Assembly: GCA_951812925.1 (NCBI GenBank)
Contig: OX638369.1
Span: forward strand, 25,635,329-25,699,328
DNA from: Calliopum simillimum
Lineage: Eukaryota > Arthropoda > Insecta > Diptera > Lauxaniidae
Length of the DNA: 64,000 nucleotides
Direction: 5' to 3'
Below are positions 35,713 through 47,850 of this stretch, piece after piece. The translations under genes and the position numbers were made by a program. Under the pieces are notes generated by a model. It did not search any database. It was not told the DNA's origin and saw nothing but the letters and a program-made list of their open reading frames with translations. Every line of letters starts with the position of its first letter. Position 1 is the first letter of the stretch.

Positions 35713-36924
35713 AGTAGTGAGATCGAAAAAATCTTAACACACGTTTTACCTAATAATTTTTTTTGGGTGTAAAATTTAAAAATTTCTTTGATCAAAATGA
35801 GTGAAGAGAAAGATGTACGTCTTAAAATTATTAAAAATTTTCAAAAAAAATCCAAATTGGTCTCACAAAAAATTGGCCAAAGAATTGAAGGACTGCCGAC
35901 AAACTGTTTCCAATGTTATTAAACAGTTTCAGGAGAATTTGACCATCGACAGATAACCTGGTTCGGGAAGAAAACAAGGACCACATGATATTGGGAAGCC
36001 AAGAAAATTGAAATCATATTGAAAAGATCTCCAAACACACCTGCTAGAAAAGCTGCCCGGTTAGCCCAGTGCTCTGAATTTTTGGTGCAAAAAGTTAAAG
36101 CCAATGCAGGTTTGAAAACATACAAAGTCCAAAAAGTTACCGACAGGAATGCTGCAAAAAATGTAGATGCCAAAAGTATGGCTCGGAAATTAAAATCGAA
36201 TTTTATACAAAAATATTTATGTTGTATAATGGACGATGAAACGTATGTACTGGCAGACTTAACACAGCTTCCGGGTCAACATTTTTATGTTGCTGATGCT
36301 CGAAGAAATGTTGAAGAACAATTTTGAATCCAAAAGCAGACAAAATTTCATAAAAAATTCCTGGTATGGTAAGCTATATGCAGTTGCGACAAAAGAAGCA
36401 AGTCATTTGTTACAGTAGGCTTTATAAACACCGAAATATACATCAAAGAGTGTTTGAAAAAAAGACTTCTTCCTTTCATAAGAAAGCACAATGTATTCAC
36501 ATACTTTTGGCTCAATTTGGCGTCATGTCACTAAGGCAAGAAAGCTGTGGAATGGTTATAACATAGCTTTTGTACCGAGAGAGGCCAATCCTCGAAATTT
36601 TCCGGAGCTAAGACCAGTGGAGAGGTATTGGACTCTTGTGAAAAGAAACTTAAAGAGCACAAAAAAGGTGTCTCAAAATATCGAAGATTTTAAAAGGAGA
36701 TGAGCAAACTGTTCCAAAAAGGTGTCTGAATCAACTATCAAATCTCTAATGGAAGGCTTACCGAAAAAGATCCACGAGTTCATAAATAGTGGTTAGAACA
36801 ATAAAAGTTATATTTTTCTGTAATTTGTAAAATATTATCATTTAATTAAAAAAAAATCAAAACTCTAAGATCAACTGTATAAAAATTATTGATATACTGT
36901 TAAGATTTTTTCGATCTCACTCCT
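35713..36924 (+). mobile_element. Tc1/mariner element, 1.2 kb
   Basis: Inverted ends AGTAGTGAGATCG...AACA and TGTT...CGATCTCACTCCT match over about 27 bp with one mismatch. TA dinucleotides flank both ends (35711-35712, 36925-36926). The size and TA target are typical of the Tc1/mariner superfamily. Confidence 0.85.
35797..36795 (+). pseudogene. Tc1/mariner transposase, multiply disrupted
   Basis: Starts MSEEKDVRLKIIKNF at 35797 and then meets several stops and at least one frameshift. Recognisable parts are a helix-turn-helix stretch (RSPNTPARKAARLAQCSE) and the first catalytic Asp in CIMDDETYVLADL (about 36230). A later LASCH block would normally be preceded by an aspartate but here shows Asn. 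The C-terminal PELRPVERYWTLVKRNLK is in another frame, with the third acidic residue in RPVE about 36 residues later. The lost residue, stops and frameshift make it inactive. The sub-family is not certain. Confidence 0.8.
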
Positions 36925-36926
36925 TA

Positions 36927-39900
36927 TCAGATTATGTGTATTTATCACACGACAAAGTTCTCCCGGTTCGAGTTTCACCCATGCTATACACAAAACAAAA
37001 ATTATTTTTTTTTTTTTTTAGTTTTAATTGTTTTTTTTTTTAATTTTACCTTTTTAAAAAAAAAAATTTAAAAAAAAATGTATTCCAATTCAATAACTTT
37101 TACTATCGTGTTTGATAATTTTTATCATGCTCATATTGAAATATTTCCTTCTAAGCAACTTCAAGATTATTATAAAATTGTTAGCACTTTTTAATTAATA
37201 TGTAAAATAAACGAAGATTAACAAAAGTTCAGCATTTTTTTAACGATTTTCGAAACAAAAATTGTAAGACTTTTTTCTCCGTGTAGAACATATAACAAAG
37301 TGTGACAAGTTAAGAGAAATCATTGCTGAGAGAGTTTTCGATAGCAAACTTTTTCGCTAATCGGGATCTGCGATCCGATTTAGTTTTGTTTTAAAATGCA
37401 GAAAACAAAAAGCTCATTTCCAGGAAGCAGTGTCATCTTTTTTTCCACCGAGATTGGATAGACCTCATCTTCTGGATCATTATTTTCTGAGATATCATCT
37501 TCTGAAGTAGGAATATCTCAACTCTATATAAATTTAATAAATGTAGTCCTTTACATGGAGTTTACCTCAATGAATCTCGGAAATCAATGATCCAATTGGA
37601 AAAGTTAAAATGTAAGGAAGGCTAGGAGTATTTGCTGCCGTTGAATAGCACAAATGTCTGGATGTAAGCCATTTGTCTCAAAAAAGTATTTCCTGCACTT
37701 AAGACCACAGATTTATTTATTTATTTATTATTAATTCATTCGATTGTACAATAAGATTTCTCTTTTAAATCTACACAAAGTTCGGTCTACCACTCAATAT
37801 ATCTGCTTAACTTAGCAATTTTTAAAATACTTAGGTTTAGATAAATAAAAGGATTACTCGGCTCTTAGACTTGATAGAAAAAACTGTTACCAAATTCCGA
37901 CGCAGCAATCGCAAATAAACTAAAAAACCTATTGTGGTCTCATTCAGAATATCGTATCGCACCGTGTATTACTTAATTTTTGTTTTTTTTTTTAAGAAGA
38001 GTAATATGTTTGAAAAATTTCTACAATAATCCTTTCACACCCACAGTATTGAGCAAAAACTTTAATTACTTGTTTTATTTAAAAAGCATTTTTAAATATT
38101 TATTTTCAATAAATGACATTTAATACTTTACACTTAAATTGCATTTATTTTTTTAATTGAATTTGATTTCGCTACGTTGAAACGTTACATGATGGAAATT
38201 CCAATTTTACTTTCATAATTTCATTATAAGAAGAAAAAACTTGTGCGTTGCATTAAAGTGAAAAAATAAATGCTCTCTGACTGAAATTTTTAATTAAAAT
38301 TTAAACTGCAGGCGTTATGACGGTTGCTGTAAAGTTAAATGCATTTTTGTTCTTTTTTTCATATTTTTTATATCTTTAATAAGTTGCAGCTTGGAAAATT
38401 CAATTAACTTGTATTGCGCATTTTAATTGTGGCAACATCAGGAATTTTCGTATTTATTCTGTGCTTTCATTTTTTTAAATGAAAAGATCCTTAAGCTCTT
38501 AAATTGTATTAAATAGTTAAACGCTTATTCATTTAATATTTTAAATTTTTTTATTTTTTTTTTCACTGAAAGTTTGTTAAAATGTAATTTTTGATGGAAA
38601 ACTTGGTAAAAGTATTTTCTGTTAAAAAATTTTTTTTTTTCGGGGGTAGTCTTACTCAAAAACAATTCTCCATTAAATTTCAACTTAATTTTTTTTTTAA
38701 GATTTTTGTTCCCTCTAGCCAAGGTGTGTTTTGAATAGTTTTGTCAGAACATTAAAAAAAAAATTCATAGCCATGGTAATGGTCCATTTTTTATTGTGTG
38801 TTCTATTTATGTATGTATTGTATGTATGTTTATGACATCTCTGTACATTTTGTAGAATTTTTATTTTTATCATAGAGAAAGTATTTTGCTGAAATTGTTA
38901 TGAAAATAGCTACCTGTGCCAAATTCAGTTGCATGCAACACAAAAACATATCACATGAGTGTAGCATATTTTACGTAGATTTTTTTCATTGGAATGGTTT
39001 ATAAATATTCAATTGAATTTTTCTCATTCTCTAACATTTTTCAACTTTTTTAATGATTGAGTAGGTAACTGGTAACAGCTGCTGCTGCTGCTGCTGTTTT
39101 TGTTGAATTGAATGCATCTGCACGAATGCACAATATTTTGACACCCACACACATATACCTGGGTGCATAAACACACAAAGTAGAGCTTGAAATATCTTAC
39201 TCAAAAATGCAATGGCACTGTTTACTGCATTGAAATGTTATGTTGTTGAGTTTGCAGAATTTTACTATACAATGCACAATGGAACAGTTGTTGCATGGCA
39301 AACTTTTACCAGAAAAATATACATTTCTTTTGCAAGAATTACTGCAGTTGATTGAAATTCATTGAAATGTGAAATAAAGTAACTGACTGACCAAAACCAA
39401 ATATTCAATATATATATATATTTTTGTTTTTTTAAATAGTTAGTTTTAAGTCTTTACATATTTGTTTCAAAAACATCTTAATTTACATAAGCGCCTAAAA
39501 ATATGCAACACATGCAGCCAGCATATATGGTTTTTCAAAGCGTTCATAATTCCTACAAAATCTATTGCATATCTTTAGGCTATGCTTAAAATAATTTTGC
39601 ATTGCAAATCATCAAATCAGTTACTTAAATTTTTGCAATTTGACTCTTTTAAATATCATTCAAATTACTACCAATTCGGCACAAATTTTAAGAGTTGAAG
39701 CGTGCAGAAAATTAAGTGCACACAAGTGTGCCAATTTAAAGGCAAAAATTCTCATCAACCTTAGGCGGGCTGTTAAATTGGCAAATACACTTTACATGTG
39801 TATGTATGTACGTACAGTGCGAGAAATAAAAGCACTCATGTGCTTCAAAACATTGAAGTGCCATTAAATTGTGAAATTTCTTCTTTCAAGTGCTTTTTGT

Positions 39901-40690
39901 AGCAAATTTTTCATTTCACATTTTATTTATCTTTAATGATAGTGAAAACACCAAAAGCTGCTGCACGTGGCACATGGAAATGGTGTCATTAAGCGCTAAT
40001 GGTATTATGATTTTTCAAAATGAAACAGAGTTCAATACTCTGTGAAAATTACTTGGCAATTTTTTTTTTTCTTTTTTCAATAAATGTGTGTATGTTTGCA
40101 TATAGCTCAAAAACTGCTGAAGTGTTTTTGTTAAACAGTAAAGTGCTATTTTTGTATTATTCGAGAAAAATTTTGTGGCATATATTTTTGCAATCTGACG
40201 TGTGAGGACTGTGATATGTTTGTTTTAATGAAAGAAGTCTAAAAACTATCATATAAATGCTACTCAAACGATTTGTTTAATATTATATTAAAAATCTTAT
40301 ATTTCATTCAAAAGAATCATACGGAGATGAGGATAAAAAAAAGTAAAAGAAAAAGTTGGCGGAATCATACAGTGAGCGTGCAAAAATACTGCAAAACTTT
40401 TCCAAAAATTGAAGTGAAAGATGCATTGAAATTTGATATGGTAGTGCTGACCTGTAAACCAAAAAAATTTAATTGGGGAAAATTTTAAAAATAAGCGTGG
40501 CTGCTACCTGAAAATAAGGAATTTAATAGCTTTTTATATAGTAAGCATTCAACGTTCAATAACATACATTAAATACGCTATTAAGACAAAACGAATAGTC
40601 TTAGCCTGCAAAACCTGCAGTTATCTTAGCATTATCAACATTTTCATTGCTAATCAGTTTCCAAGACATAATCCGAAATATATAGTACCC
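36927..40690. other. no gene seen; simple repeats
   Basis: AT-rich. A TTTA-type microsatellite lies at about 37710-37732, homopolymers at 38530-38700 and (CTG)n at 39079-39096. The open frames at 39640-40488 have no recognisable domain. Confidence 0.45.
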
Positions 40691-40798
40691 CCAGGTGATA
40701 TGGCACCCCAGGTGATATGGCACCACAAGTGATATGGCACCCCAAGTGATATGGCACCCCCAGGTGATATGGCACCCCCAGGTGATAAGGCACCCCTT
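40691..40798 (+). repeat. 17-18-bp minisatellite, six copies
   Basis: AGGTGATATGGCACCCC-like units in tandem with small changes (AGGTGATAAGG in the last). Confidence 0.85.
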
Positions 40799-41248
40799 TC
40801 CATTTTGAAACCTGCAGCTTTTATAACAACGAACTTTTACTTTGCATATATTTCAAGAGACAGCAGTTTGATGAATATTTGATGCAGTTATATGGTGCAC
40901 ATATCAAAATAAACAGAATTGCATATAAATTCCTTTTTGAGTGATTATGATCTCGAACACGTTTATTCGTATCGTGGCATTCTTATCCGGTATATACCAA
41001 AAAGGAGTAATGGCACCCAATAACTGAGGGTTACATGGTTCGGGTGCCATTTCTACTTTTATATGTCATAAGATATTTTGGAGTACAAATATGAGACGTT
41101 TGAATGTAAAGCCACAATAAAATCACAGAACTTAAGTCAGCTAGGACCTTCTTGGATTTCTTTTAAATTTTTACCTTGTCCTCTAATATTTTAGAATCCC
41201 ATGTGGTAGCCCTGAATACAAGCGATATCTTGTCAGATTTGCTTTTAA

Positions 41249-41857
41249 CCCTGCTGTTAGGTTTGGACCATTTTGGTCAAATTTTTTTTTCTTTCCTTTC
41301 TATCTTTTCAACGGTAAAACATATCGACTTGAAACGTCAGCTCACGTGGTTTTTTTCTAAATCAATGTTTTTATTCAAATAATTAAGTGTCTAACATAAA
41401 TTGGAAGGGAGAAAAATAAACAGTTACAAATTTTATGTTAAGGACCATTTTGGTCTATTGTAATTTTTTATTTATTCGCTTCTATGCAGGATGTACAAAC
41501 AATTTTTCGGCTTAGTTTGCAAATAAATTTGCTGCAGATAACACATTTACTATCGCATTTTGATTTGCAGCAACCACAAATTCCACGTTTTCTAGCAGGT
41601 GGGAATCCCACTATTGGCTTTCAAATTTAATTTGTATGAAATATAATAACAAACATTCAAAACAAAATGAATAGCCCAAACGATTTGTTAAGCATACAAA
41701 TATAACTTTTAGTGAAAATATTTGTTGCCAAATACTTAATTGAAATAAATAAGTATAAAAAATAGACTTACGCCCCTTGTTTTCAAAAAAAATTGGTATA
41801 GACCAAAATGGTCCGTTAACCTCGAATTCGTAAGTTTTTTTTAACCTTACAGCAGGG
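41249..41857 (-). mobile_element. piggyBac-like element remnant (609 bp)
   Basis: TTAA flanks both sides (41245-41248, 41858-41861). The termini are CCCTGCTGTTAGG and CCTTACAGCAGGG, and a GGACCATTTTGGTC palindrome recurs near 41266, 41443 and 41805. The TTAA target and CCC...GGG ends are hallmarks of piggyBac. It is internally deleted. Confidence 0.75.
41468..41622 (-). pseudogene. piggyBac-like transposase C-terminal Cys-rich domain remnant
   Basis: The minus strand reads PIVGFPPARKRGICGCCKS and then C..KCVICSKFICKL...IVCTSC, ending at TAA (41468-41470), about 50 codons. The Pro/Arg lead-in and the repeated CxxC spacing resemble the cysteine-rich zinc domain that ends piggyBac transposases. 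The catalytic core is missing, so it is a fragment. Confidence 0.6.
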
Positions 41858-42195
41858 TTAAGTAAAATCACGCCTTTACCAACGACTTTGAAAAGCTCTA
41901 AGCTGAAGAACGTTTATTTTCTAACGTCTTCTGATAATGTGGTCCAACAGAAAACGAAAAACTTGTAACGTAAGACACAACAAATAAAGCGCAAGATGGT
42001 TCCAAACAAGAGGACTTATAAACGTAAAGTGGTAACTAGTTATGCTTCTTTTGATGATTAGATCCACTGCGTAATATTTCAAATGAGGTCACATGAAATT
42101 AGTATATCTTATACAAAAATATGCAACAATACTGTCTGTAAAAACTTCAAAACCAATAAGGGTGCCAAATCACCCAAGTAATGGTGCCATATTAG

Positions 42196-43787
42196 ACTCA
42201 GTCTCTGGTGATTCGAGGCTTTAAAGCATTTTTTTTTTTTTTTTTTTTTTTTTTGAATGGAAAAGTATTTCTTCTATGAATTAAATGAAAATTCCTGTGT
42301 TTGGTTCCTTAAAAAATCTCTTTTGATTCTGGTTTTGTAGCAGTTCAACAAAAAAAGTGCCAAATCTCGCGGATTTACCTTGCGTAGGTTATAGTAAAAT
42401 ATTTTTCTCAATTTATTTTTGAAAGACTTTTTTATTAAATTTTAGTAAATACCACAAAATCCTTGAACAATATATTTTCGCAATATATCAATTTTTAAAT
42501 TTAAGCAAACAATACCTTGAAGCGCCAACATATATAACACTTTAAACTAAAGCATCATTGACATCAACATTATCGACATATCAACCATCAAAAGCTTACT
42601 AAGTGCCTTTGAAAATGACAGCTGATGGTCGTTTGTATAATGACCAGCGGCAGCAGGAACCAATTTCATTAATTGTTGGTTTTGACAACTTTGACAACGG
42701 AGTGGTGTAATAAATTTGAACATATGTATGGTATTATTAGCGACATGAACATGAAGCAAATATTTTTACACATAACAATGGTGTATTGAGTTACAGGCTA
42801 CTCATACGCGCTTGATTACAAGGTCAAAAAAGGTCAATAAATTATTTGTAGATTTTCTGAGAGTTCAAGAACAAAACTGTAAAAACTTTGAACTTCTTTG
42901 TATGATATATGTATGATGTATCTATTTATTGTAACTGTCTAATTATATACCTTTAAATAGTAATCGCCCATTACATGCATTTCAATTTCATAGCTGAATG
43001 ATTAGCTGTTGCTGAATTAGCTATAAAAATAAATTACCAATCAAAATCGTAATCATAAAATAAAAATCACTGATTAGCTGCTTAAGGATTTTCATTTGAT
43101 GGCTTTTTTTCTTTAACTCGTCATCATCATCGTCGTCTACGTCGCAGTAGTAAAAAGAATTAATAAAATTAAATTAAATTAATGGCGAATACAACATAAT
43201 AATAATAAAAATAACTTAATTGTCAGCAACAGAAAGAAGCACCCAAGACAGCTGTAGAGGTAGTCGGAACAACAACCATAATAACAATAAGAACGTAAGC
43301 TACAACCAACAATAACAACGCGCCTCAAACATGCAATAAAAATGGAATATATAGAGAAACAACAACGACGACGACGGCACCATGTCAATTAAAACCCATC
43401 CCATTTACGTGTGGAGTAATACAAAGAGTCAAGCGTGTCGCCGAGTATGATGCATATAGATTTTTCTTTGAGTTGAGTGTTCGATACCAACCCCTTTGAT
43501 GTGCACACGTTGTTTTAACGTGCTACACAGTGGAGCCAAAATTTAGCGTGAAAAGTTTTTGCAGAATCTTTTTAGGAACAAAAAAGTCCTTAACCTTTAA
43601 AAATGTAGTAAAAACGTTTGCTCAAACAAGTTCTTCAATGACTCCCGGCTGGTGCTAAATTAAAAAAATGTCAAAGCATAGATTAAAATCTACACATACC
43701 TAGCCTCACACGCGAGTCATTGCTTGCGAAATTTATACCATAAGTCAAAAACAGTGGTCTCCACAAAGGTTATTATCAAATATATCC
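42196..43787. other. no gene seen
   Basis: A long T run lies at 42230-42254 and a TCATCATCATCGTCGTC run at 43122-43138. Otherwise AT-rich without a supportable ORF. Confidence 0.45.
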
Positions 43788-44170
43788 TAAAAAAAAAACA
43801 CCAAAAAAAAATCCAAAAATAAAAACATCAAAAAAAAAAAAACATCCAAAAAAAAAACATCCAAAAGTAAACATCCAGAAAAAACATCCAAAAATAAAAA
43901 CATCCAAAAAAAAACATCCAAAAAAAAAATCCATATATTAAAACATCCAAAAAAAATATCTAAAAAAAAACATCCAAAAAAAACATACAAAAATAAAAAC
44001 ATCAAAAAAAAAAACACAAAAAAAATATCCAAAAGTAAACATCCAGAAAAAACATTCGAAAATAAAAAGATCCAAAAAAAACACATCCAAAAAAACAACA
44101 TCCAAAAACAAAAACATCCATAAAAAAAACAACCAGTAAAAAAATGTCCAAAAATATAAATTCAAATAAA
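43788..44170 (+). repeat. ACATCCAAAAAA-type minisatellite
   Basis: About 25 short units of variable length (10-17 bp), each ACATCC followed by A runs, some with AATA or GTA inserts. The long minus-strand frames here are an artefact of the repeat. Confidence 0.85.
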
Positions 44171-44214
44171 AAACCATCGATCTTATTAAATTGAGTTAAA
44201 TTATTTTGATGGAA

Positions 44215-44346
44215 AATGTATGTTGGACATTTTTTTATTGGATATTTTTTTATTGGATGTTTTCATGCTTGGATTTTTTTTTTTTGATGTTTTTTTAGGA
44301 TGTTTTTTTTTTCGGAAGTTTTTTTTTGATGTTTTTTATTGGAGTT
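44215..44346 (-). repeat. inverted block of the same minisatellite
   Basis: GGATGTTTTTT-type units in reverse orientation, separated from the first block by about 45 bp. The pair could form a large imperfect hairpin. Confidence 0.75.
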
Positions 44347-44640
44347 TGTTTTATATATATTTTTGAGTGGAATCCTCCACAAAACATCTTGTTGGAGTTT
44401 TTAGAAATATCGTTTCAAGATACGCTATGTCTTGTAACCGCTTCCTATTTATCAAATACTTCAGTTCAGTGTCACATACAAATGTCTTGATAGTACTTGA
44501 GTATGAAAGAAGACAAATCAAATACTGCACAGCCTGTCTTGTTCGATTTGCTTCAGTTCAATTCAGTGCATATACTGCAGTTGTAGTGTATACTACAAAA
44601 TTTTATTTTTCGCGCTCTTCTTGTGCCTCTGTTTAAACTC

Positions 44641-44680
44641 GCTCTCTCTCTCCCGCGAAAATTTATAAAAGCTAGTACAA
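44641..44680 (+). promoter_or_regulatory. possible promoter: CTCTCTCTC (GAGA-type) plus TATA box
   Basis: GCTCTCTCTCTCCCGCGAAAA is followed by TTTATAAAAG at about 44661-44670. GAGA-factor sites next to TATA boxes are common in fly and retroelement promoters. No ORF follows, so it could belong to a solo LTR or be chance. Confidence 0.25.
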
Positions 44681-44896
44681 TGGAAGTGTTACCATATCAC
44701 AAAATTTACTGTACTTTTTCTACTCGAACATTTTAAACTGAAGTACTTATTTATTTAAGAAAAAAGTACACTGAAGTATTTGTAAGAATCAATATCTCTT
44801 TCGACACTGATCAAATACTTCAGTCCAGTTTGGAATGTGCAAGTAGTCCCGAGATATCTCGTGCAGATCCCTAGTCAAAGATCACATAACAAGGGT

Positions 44897-45147
44897 GTCA
44901 GAGTAGAAAAAAGTGAGCCAATTTAAGCTCGCGTACAACAACCACAATATTTTAGTAATTTGCAAATTTCTCGGAACTACAACTATCATTAAAAATTGTT
45001 TTTGTTTTTATTGAAATATTATGTTTTTTGTAGATAAGCCAGAAAAAAACAACAAAAAACATTTTATGTGATTGTTGTAGTTCCGAGAGATTTGCAAAAT
45101 GTGGAAAAATTGTGGTTGTTGTAGATGAGCCAACGTTCTACTCTGAC
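44897..45147. mobile_element. 251-bp MITE with ~93-bp inverted repeats
   Basis: The left arm starts GTCAGAGTAGAA and contains ACAACAACCACAAT and TCTCGGAACTACAAC. The right arm (45055-45147) is its reverse complement with small changes, ending TTCTACTCTGAC. No clear target duplication and no ORF. Confidence 0.75.
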
Positions 45148-45581
45148 TGCGCTTGGCCCAGTGATTTTAAAACGCTAACACCACTGATTCAGAACATAAC
45201 TTGAGGAAAACTTTTTGGAAACTGATAACTAAGAACTGAGCTATTTTTTTACATATAAAATTGATCAAAAATTATAACTTGAACTAGATGTAACTCATAC
45301 GCAACGTTGAGCTATATGCAAAAGGTGTATTTATATGAATTTTACCATATGTTGAGCTAGGATGGACCCACTGTTATCTAGCGCAAAATAAAAGTGAAAA
45401 AGTATATAAGTATAAGCAGATACATAGCTGCTCGAGTTCTGCTTCAACTACATTTATATTTAAAGAAACATTTCTTCAATGAATTCTTAAGTTTTCGACA
45501 GAGCCGTCGAGAAAGAAAAGAGCCATACTGTTTTTGCACTGATATTTTGTTAAACATACAACATGATTTGCTACTATTAAA
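45148..45581. other. no gene seen
   Basis: AT-rich. One GTAACTCATACGCAACG motif near 45291. Confidence 0.45.
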
Positions 45582-45983
45582 TCTATATATATTAATACTC
45601 AATTTTTTCTAGTTTTGTCCATGTTTTTTTACTATGTTAGTAAAGGAGTACGACTTTAAATTATACACTTTTAGAAAGGTATTTTTGTGTAGATGTGCAC
45701 AAAGTAAAAATTATGTTTATATCTTGACTTTAAGCCAGGTAAAATTAAATGCAAATTTTTCAAAATTAACAACATCACACAGAGCTGAAAAAAGGATACA
45801 GCACAAAGATATAAACAAAAAGCATTGCACTGACTTCATGTTTGTGTTTTGTTTATATTTCGCTAGAATTATACCAGGGATGATAAATGAGCTTTTCTAT
45901 TTCGTACCAAATAGCAAAAAAAAGTACTAAAAGTGTCCAAAAAGTGACAAAATGGTCAAATTTTGACAACTACGCGATTCTAG
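45582..45983 (+). mobile_element. Helitron-like family B, 402-bp copy
   Basis: Starts A|TCTATATATATTAATAC at 45582 and ends GCGATTCTAG at 45983. It shares blocks with 25453-25874 and 28301-28690 (AGAAAGGTATTTTTGTG, CCAGGTAAAATTAAATGC, GACTTCATG, ATACCAGGGATGATAAATGAG). Confidence 0.6.
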
Positions 45984-47557
45984 CTTATAAATATTTAAAG
46001 AGTCATTTTCTCATTGTATTTTCAACTTTTGTGCAGCATAACATTTATGGAAATTTTCTCCAATACCTGTACTTTTTCTAAGGGGAACGGGAACAATTTT
46101 CGTACATTTTTCTACAAAAGTAGGAACTTCAAAAGTCAAGGGGTTTCTCTTGATGGCACCGTTTCTGTATAAAATTGTATATAGTACTCCCACGATAATG
46201 ACATTTGTTTCTTCTGTTTTTTTTTTTTTTTCAATTTCTTCTTCTACTTCTTTACGAATGAATGAATGACATGATAATAATCGCTAGAACTTCTTGTTGC
46301 TGTAACTAAAAGCAGCAGTTCATTGACTGGCGTCATATTGCGCTAACGTGAATGACGCTGCAAAGCAGCATAAATGGAAACCATATACACAGAGAGAGTC
46401 ATAGTTACTTTTAGTACACAAAATTTAATTGCTACCAAATTGAATTAAATTTTCTTCTTTTTTGTCATTGTTGTTGTTGCTAACGCGTGATTGTCATGGT
46501 GCAGCGTAATACAGTGTGTTGATACTAAGTTGTTGCTGTTGCTATTACAATTACAATTATCGTCAGCGTCATTGCCTTCAAGGATTTCTTGGAAATTCAA
46601 CGAAAAAAGGATATGACAACACACAAAAATAAATATATACTTTCAATGATACTATACGTACGTACTCGTATAAAGGCAACAGTAAAAGGATTGAATTTGT
46701 GTTGTTAATATAGCGTGCAGTAATCTGATTAGTGCTGAAAGCTTTTATCACTTTTTCGTTAAAGCTTACAAATTTTTTAAATTTTAAGCAAATTTTCAAA
46801 AACTGTTGAAACAATTTTGATGATATAGAATAGCTGCATGCTCTTCATTATAGGCTCTAAATTTTTATATTTATAATAAAGCATTATCAAGAAGATTTCA
46901 AGATTTTTGCAGTTCATTTAAAAAATAAATATTGAATCATTATAATCATATGTAAGCTTAACTTTTTTCACCAAATCTAGGAAACCACTGAACTGATTTT
47001 GTTGAAAAACACTCAATTTGTTGTTTTTATTAGAGGTTATAAGCTGTATAAATTTCATTTGAATTTAACTTTTAATTGGAATGATCTATGGCCTTTTTGT
47101 AATTTGCAAAAAAAATGCTGTTCAAATGCACTTATGGATTCCTTGCAATTTAAATAAAGAGATAGAACAATGTACAATGCATACTAAATTTACCAATTAA
47201 ACTATACGCCATACAAATATTGCATAAAATTCCAAGTATTTAAATATAATGGTTATATTCTTTCAGGTTATTTTGTTTTATTTAAGTTTTTCCTTAGAAC
47301 CAAGCATATACATATTTTTATGTGAATTTTTATAATAATGCTGCACACATGCACAGCTGACCTTAATGGAATTAAAAGTACTACAATATGCAATTGCCAC
47401 TTTTGTTTCATAAAATATCCACTTCATCAGTTTTGGTAAATTATCATCGGAGGTTTTTATATTGTACAAAATAGCACCCAATAACCAAGTTATTCAATTG
47501 CTAACATTTTTATTTTCCAGTTTTTCTAAAACTTTCTGTAAACATTTTTTTTTTTTT
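45984..47557. other. no gene seen
   Basis: AT-rich. An AACCACTGAACTGATTTTG motif near 46983 recalls Helitron-associated blocks. Short GAATGAATGAATGA run at about 46256. Confidence 0.45.
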
Positions 47558-47850
47558 ATTATTTAATATCCTCTCACTTTTCTTATAAGAATTTTCTATC
47601 GATACAACCTAGACTCACAAATAATATTAATTTTTCACTACTAATAATTGCTCAAAAGAAATTTAAAACTTTATTATCGGCCGCTCAGTACCAATGACTT
47701 AATAATATTTTTTCCAATATGTTTAAGTTGACGTATGAGTGATTTTTTTTTTACATGCCAGTATTTTGATTTAATAAAATTCAGAAAACTTTCTATTCAT
47801 TAATAAATTCACAATAAATCTGAATTTCTCTAACCCTTACAAATGATGTC
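47558..47850 (+). repeat. dispersed repeat, copy 1
   Basis: Shares with 50573-50866 the series CTCACTTT, CGATACAACCTAGA, ATCGGCCGCTCAGTACCAATGA, AAGTTGACGTATGAGTGATT and CATTCATTAATAAATTYACAATAAA. No ORF. Confidence 0.75.

Larger units (their letters stand above)
40799..42195. repeat. region with scattered GGCACC motifs, interrupted by a piggyBac-like element
   Basis: The minisatellite core recurs at about 41013 (ATGGCACCC) and inverted at about 41050 (GGGTGCCAT), 42160 (GGGTGCCAAATCACCC) and 42184 (GGTGCCAT). The outermost blocks are thus inverted relative to each other, so the whole may be one element into which the 41249-41857 insertion landed. No ORF of note outside the insertion. Confidence 0.4.

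Noticed and set aside
43787..44177. Overlapping minus-strand frames rich in Phe, Leu, Trp and Val that look like membrane proteins
   Set aside because: They are the translation of the ACATCC-A(n) minisatellite and shift frame freely.
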